A stretch of DNA of 64,000 bases from assembly GCF_036195045.1 (NCBI RefSeq), contig NZ_CP108100.1:6014001-6078000 (forward strand), given 5' to 3'. Shown in pieces: positions 63,653-64,000 of the stretch. The DNA comes from Streptomyces sp. NBC_00236. Its GTDB lineage: Bacteria; Actinomycetota; Actinomycetes; Streptomycetales; Streptomycetaceae. How positions within the stretch are numbered: the first letter of the stretch is position 1; each line of letters starts with the position of its first letter. The translations under genes and the position numbers were made by a program. The notes under the pieces are model-generated. The model was given only the letters and a program-made list of their open reading frames with translations, was not told where the DNA came from and ran no database searches.

Positions 63653-64000
63653 GACGGGGTGGCGGGGGTGCGGGGCGCGGGCTGCGGTGAGATGACCGAA
63701 GGCGCCCGGTGACCGTTTTGTCCTCCATCGCCGGACGGGCTTGGAGTGCGCCCGGTGGTGGCCTCGGCGTGGAGCGCAGGGCCGAGCGGTGGCCTCGGCA
63801 CGGAGCGCCGGGCCGAGGGCGATTCCGCCCTGCGGCCGCTTCACCGAGCGAGTGTTCCCCGGGTGGCCGTACCCGGTACGGCCGACCCCATAGGATTGGG
63901 GGTCGGTGGCACATTTCCACCTGCCGCGCGACGCCTGGCACGCACGCTCGCCGCGTTGCCGAAACGCCCACGTGGCTCCGCCACGAGGGCGCTCCGGCGC
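63653..64000. other. Non-coding right end of the window
   Basis: 348 bases with no supportable gene. TCCTCCATCGCCGGACGGGC (63721-63740) resembles an intergenic repeat I recall from many Streptomyces genomes. A two-copy 31-base tandem repeat follows, and TAGGAT at about 63891 could be a -10 for a gene beyond the window. Confidence 0.5.
63757..63817. repeat. Two-copy tandem repeat, 31-base period
   Basis: The 30 bases at 63757-63786 and 63788-63817 match at 27 positions (GGTGGCCTCGGC, then GGAGCGC, then GGGCCGAG). No function is evident. Confidence 0.7.

Noticed and set aside
63719..63745. Insertion-sequence end or attachment site at the right edge
   Set aside because: The sequence resembles a dispersed intergenic Streptomyces repeat as I recall it, but there is no transposase, target duplication or tRNA in the window to support a mobile element.

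Overview
The window is about 71% G+C actinobacterial DNA and reads as a Streptomyces chromosome. Codons strongly prefer G or C at the third position, GTG starts are common, TTA codons are very rare, and from about 18.4 kb onward the content is ordinary Streptomyces core: gcvT-gcvH-glyA-sdaA behind a glycine riboswitch, an opp operon, a cysteine desulfurase with mnmA, ligA, and a GGDEF-EAL gene beside ligA. From memory this order resembles the S. coelicolor core around SCO5459-SCO5495. That resemblance was not checked by alignment.

Region 1 (1-18.2 kb) is the right-hand end of a modular type I polyketide synthase cluster. The first gene is cut by the window edge and ends KR-ACP / KS-AT-DH-KR-ACP plus a C-terminal docking segment. 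The second starts with a coiled-coil docking segment and carries KS-AT-DH-KR-ACP / KS-AT-DH-KR-ACP-TE. All three complete modules have malonyl-type AT motifs (GHSVG and HAFH) and both DH and KR, so the chain should end in an unmethylated conjugated triene next to the carboxyl released by the TE. The next gene is a proline-iminopeptidase-like hydrolase. It recalls VinJ of vicenistatin biosynthesis, which removes a protecting aminoacyl group before macrolactam closure. The leading hypothesis is therefore a beta-amino-acid-started polyene macrolactam. The modules are strikingly homogenised at DNA level, including a 1.27 kb DH-KR linker/KR block copied almost unchanged.

Region 2 (18.2-32.2 kb) mixes core and accessory genes: a CspA-like protein, an enoyl-CoA hydratase, an anti-sigma-factor-like ATPase with a TTA codon, a coupled lipoprotein pair (a NodB-like protein lacking its catalytic Asp motif and a YVTN beta-propeller), an acetyltransferase, a two-EF-hand calcium sensor, a STAS protein, an orphan sesquiterpene-type synthase, a secreted GDSL esterase, and a MacB-like ABC exporter.

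Region 3 (32.2-39.6 kb) is a serine/glycine locus. A tandem glycine riboswitch precedes gcvT-gcvH-glyA, a strong hairpin follows glyA, and then comes sdaA with its own strong SD. Divergent from it are a P-loop ATPase with a TTA codon and two SseB-like paralogues.

Region 4 (39.9-46.2 kb) is an oligopeptide ABC operon in the order oppC-oppA-oppB-oppD-oppF, followed by a TRIC/UPF0126 membrane protein.

Region 5 (47-64 kb) holds an acyl-CoA thioesterase-like protein, a WYL regulator, a FabR-like TetR gene in operon with an Asp-nucleophile hydrolase, two small membrane proteins, a cysteine desulfurase and mnmA (sulfur source and tRNA thiolase), a Tat-exported amidase, a hydrolase-fold protein without nucleophile or histidine, a LOG protein, an SDR, a core-MetE protein, ligA and an rmdB-like GGDEF-EAL gene. 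No tRNA, rRNA, CRISPR array, insertion sequence or integrase was seen.
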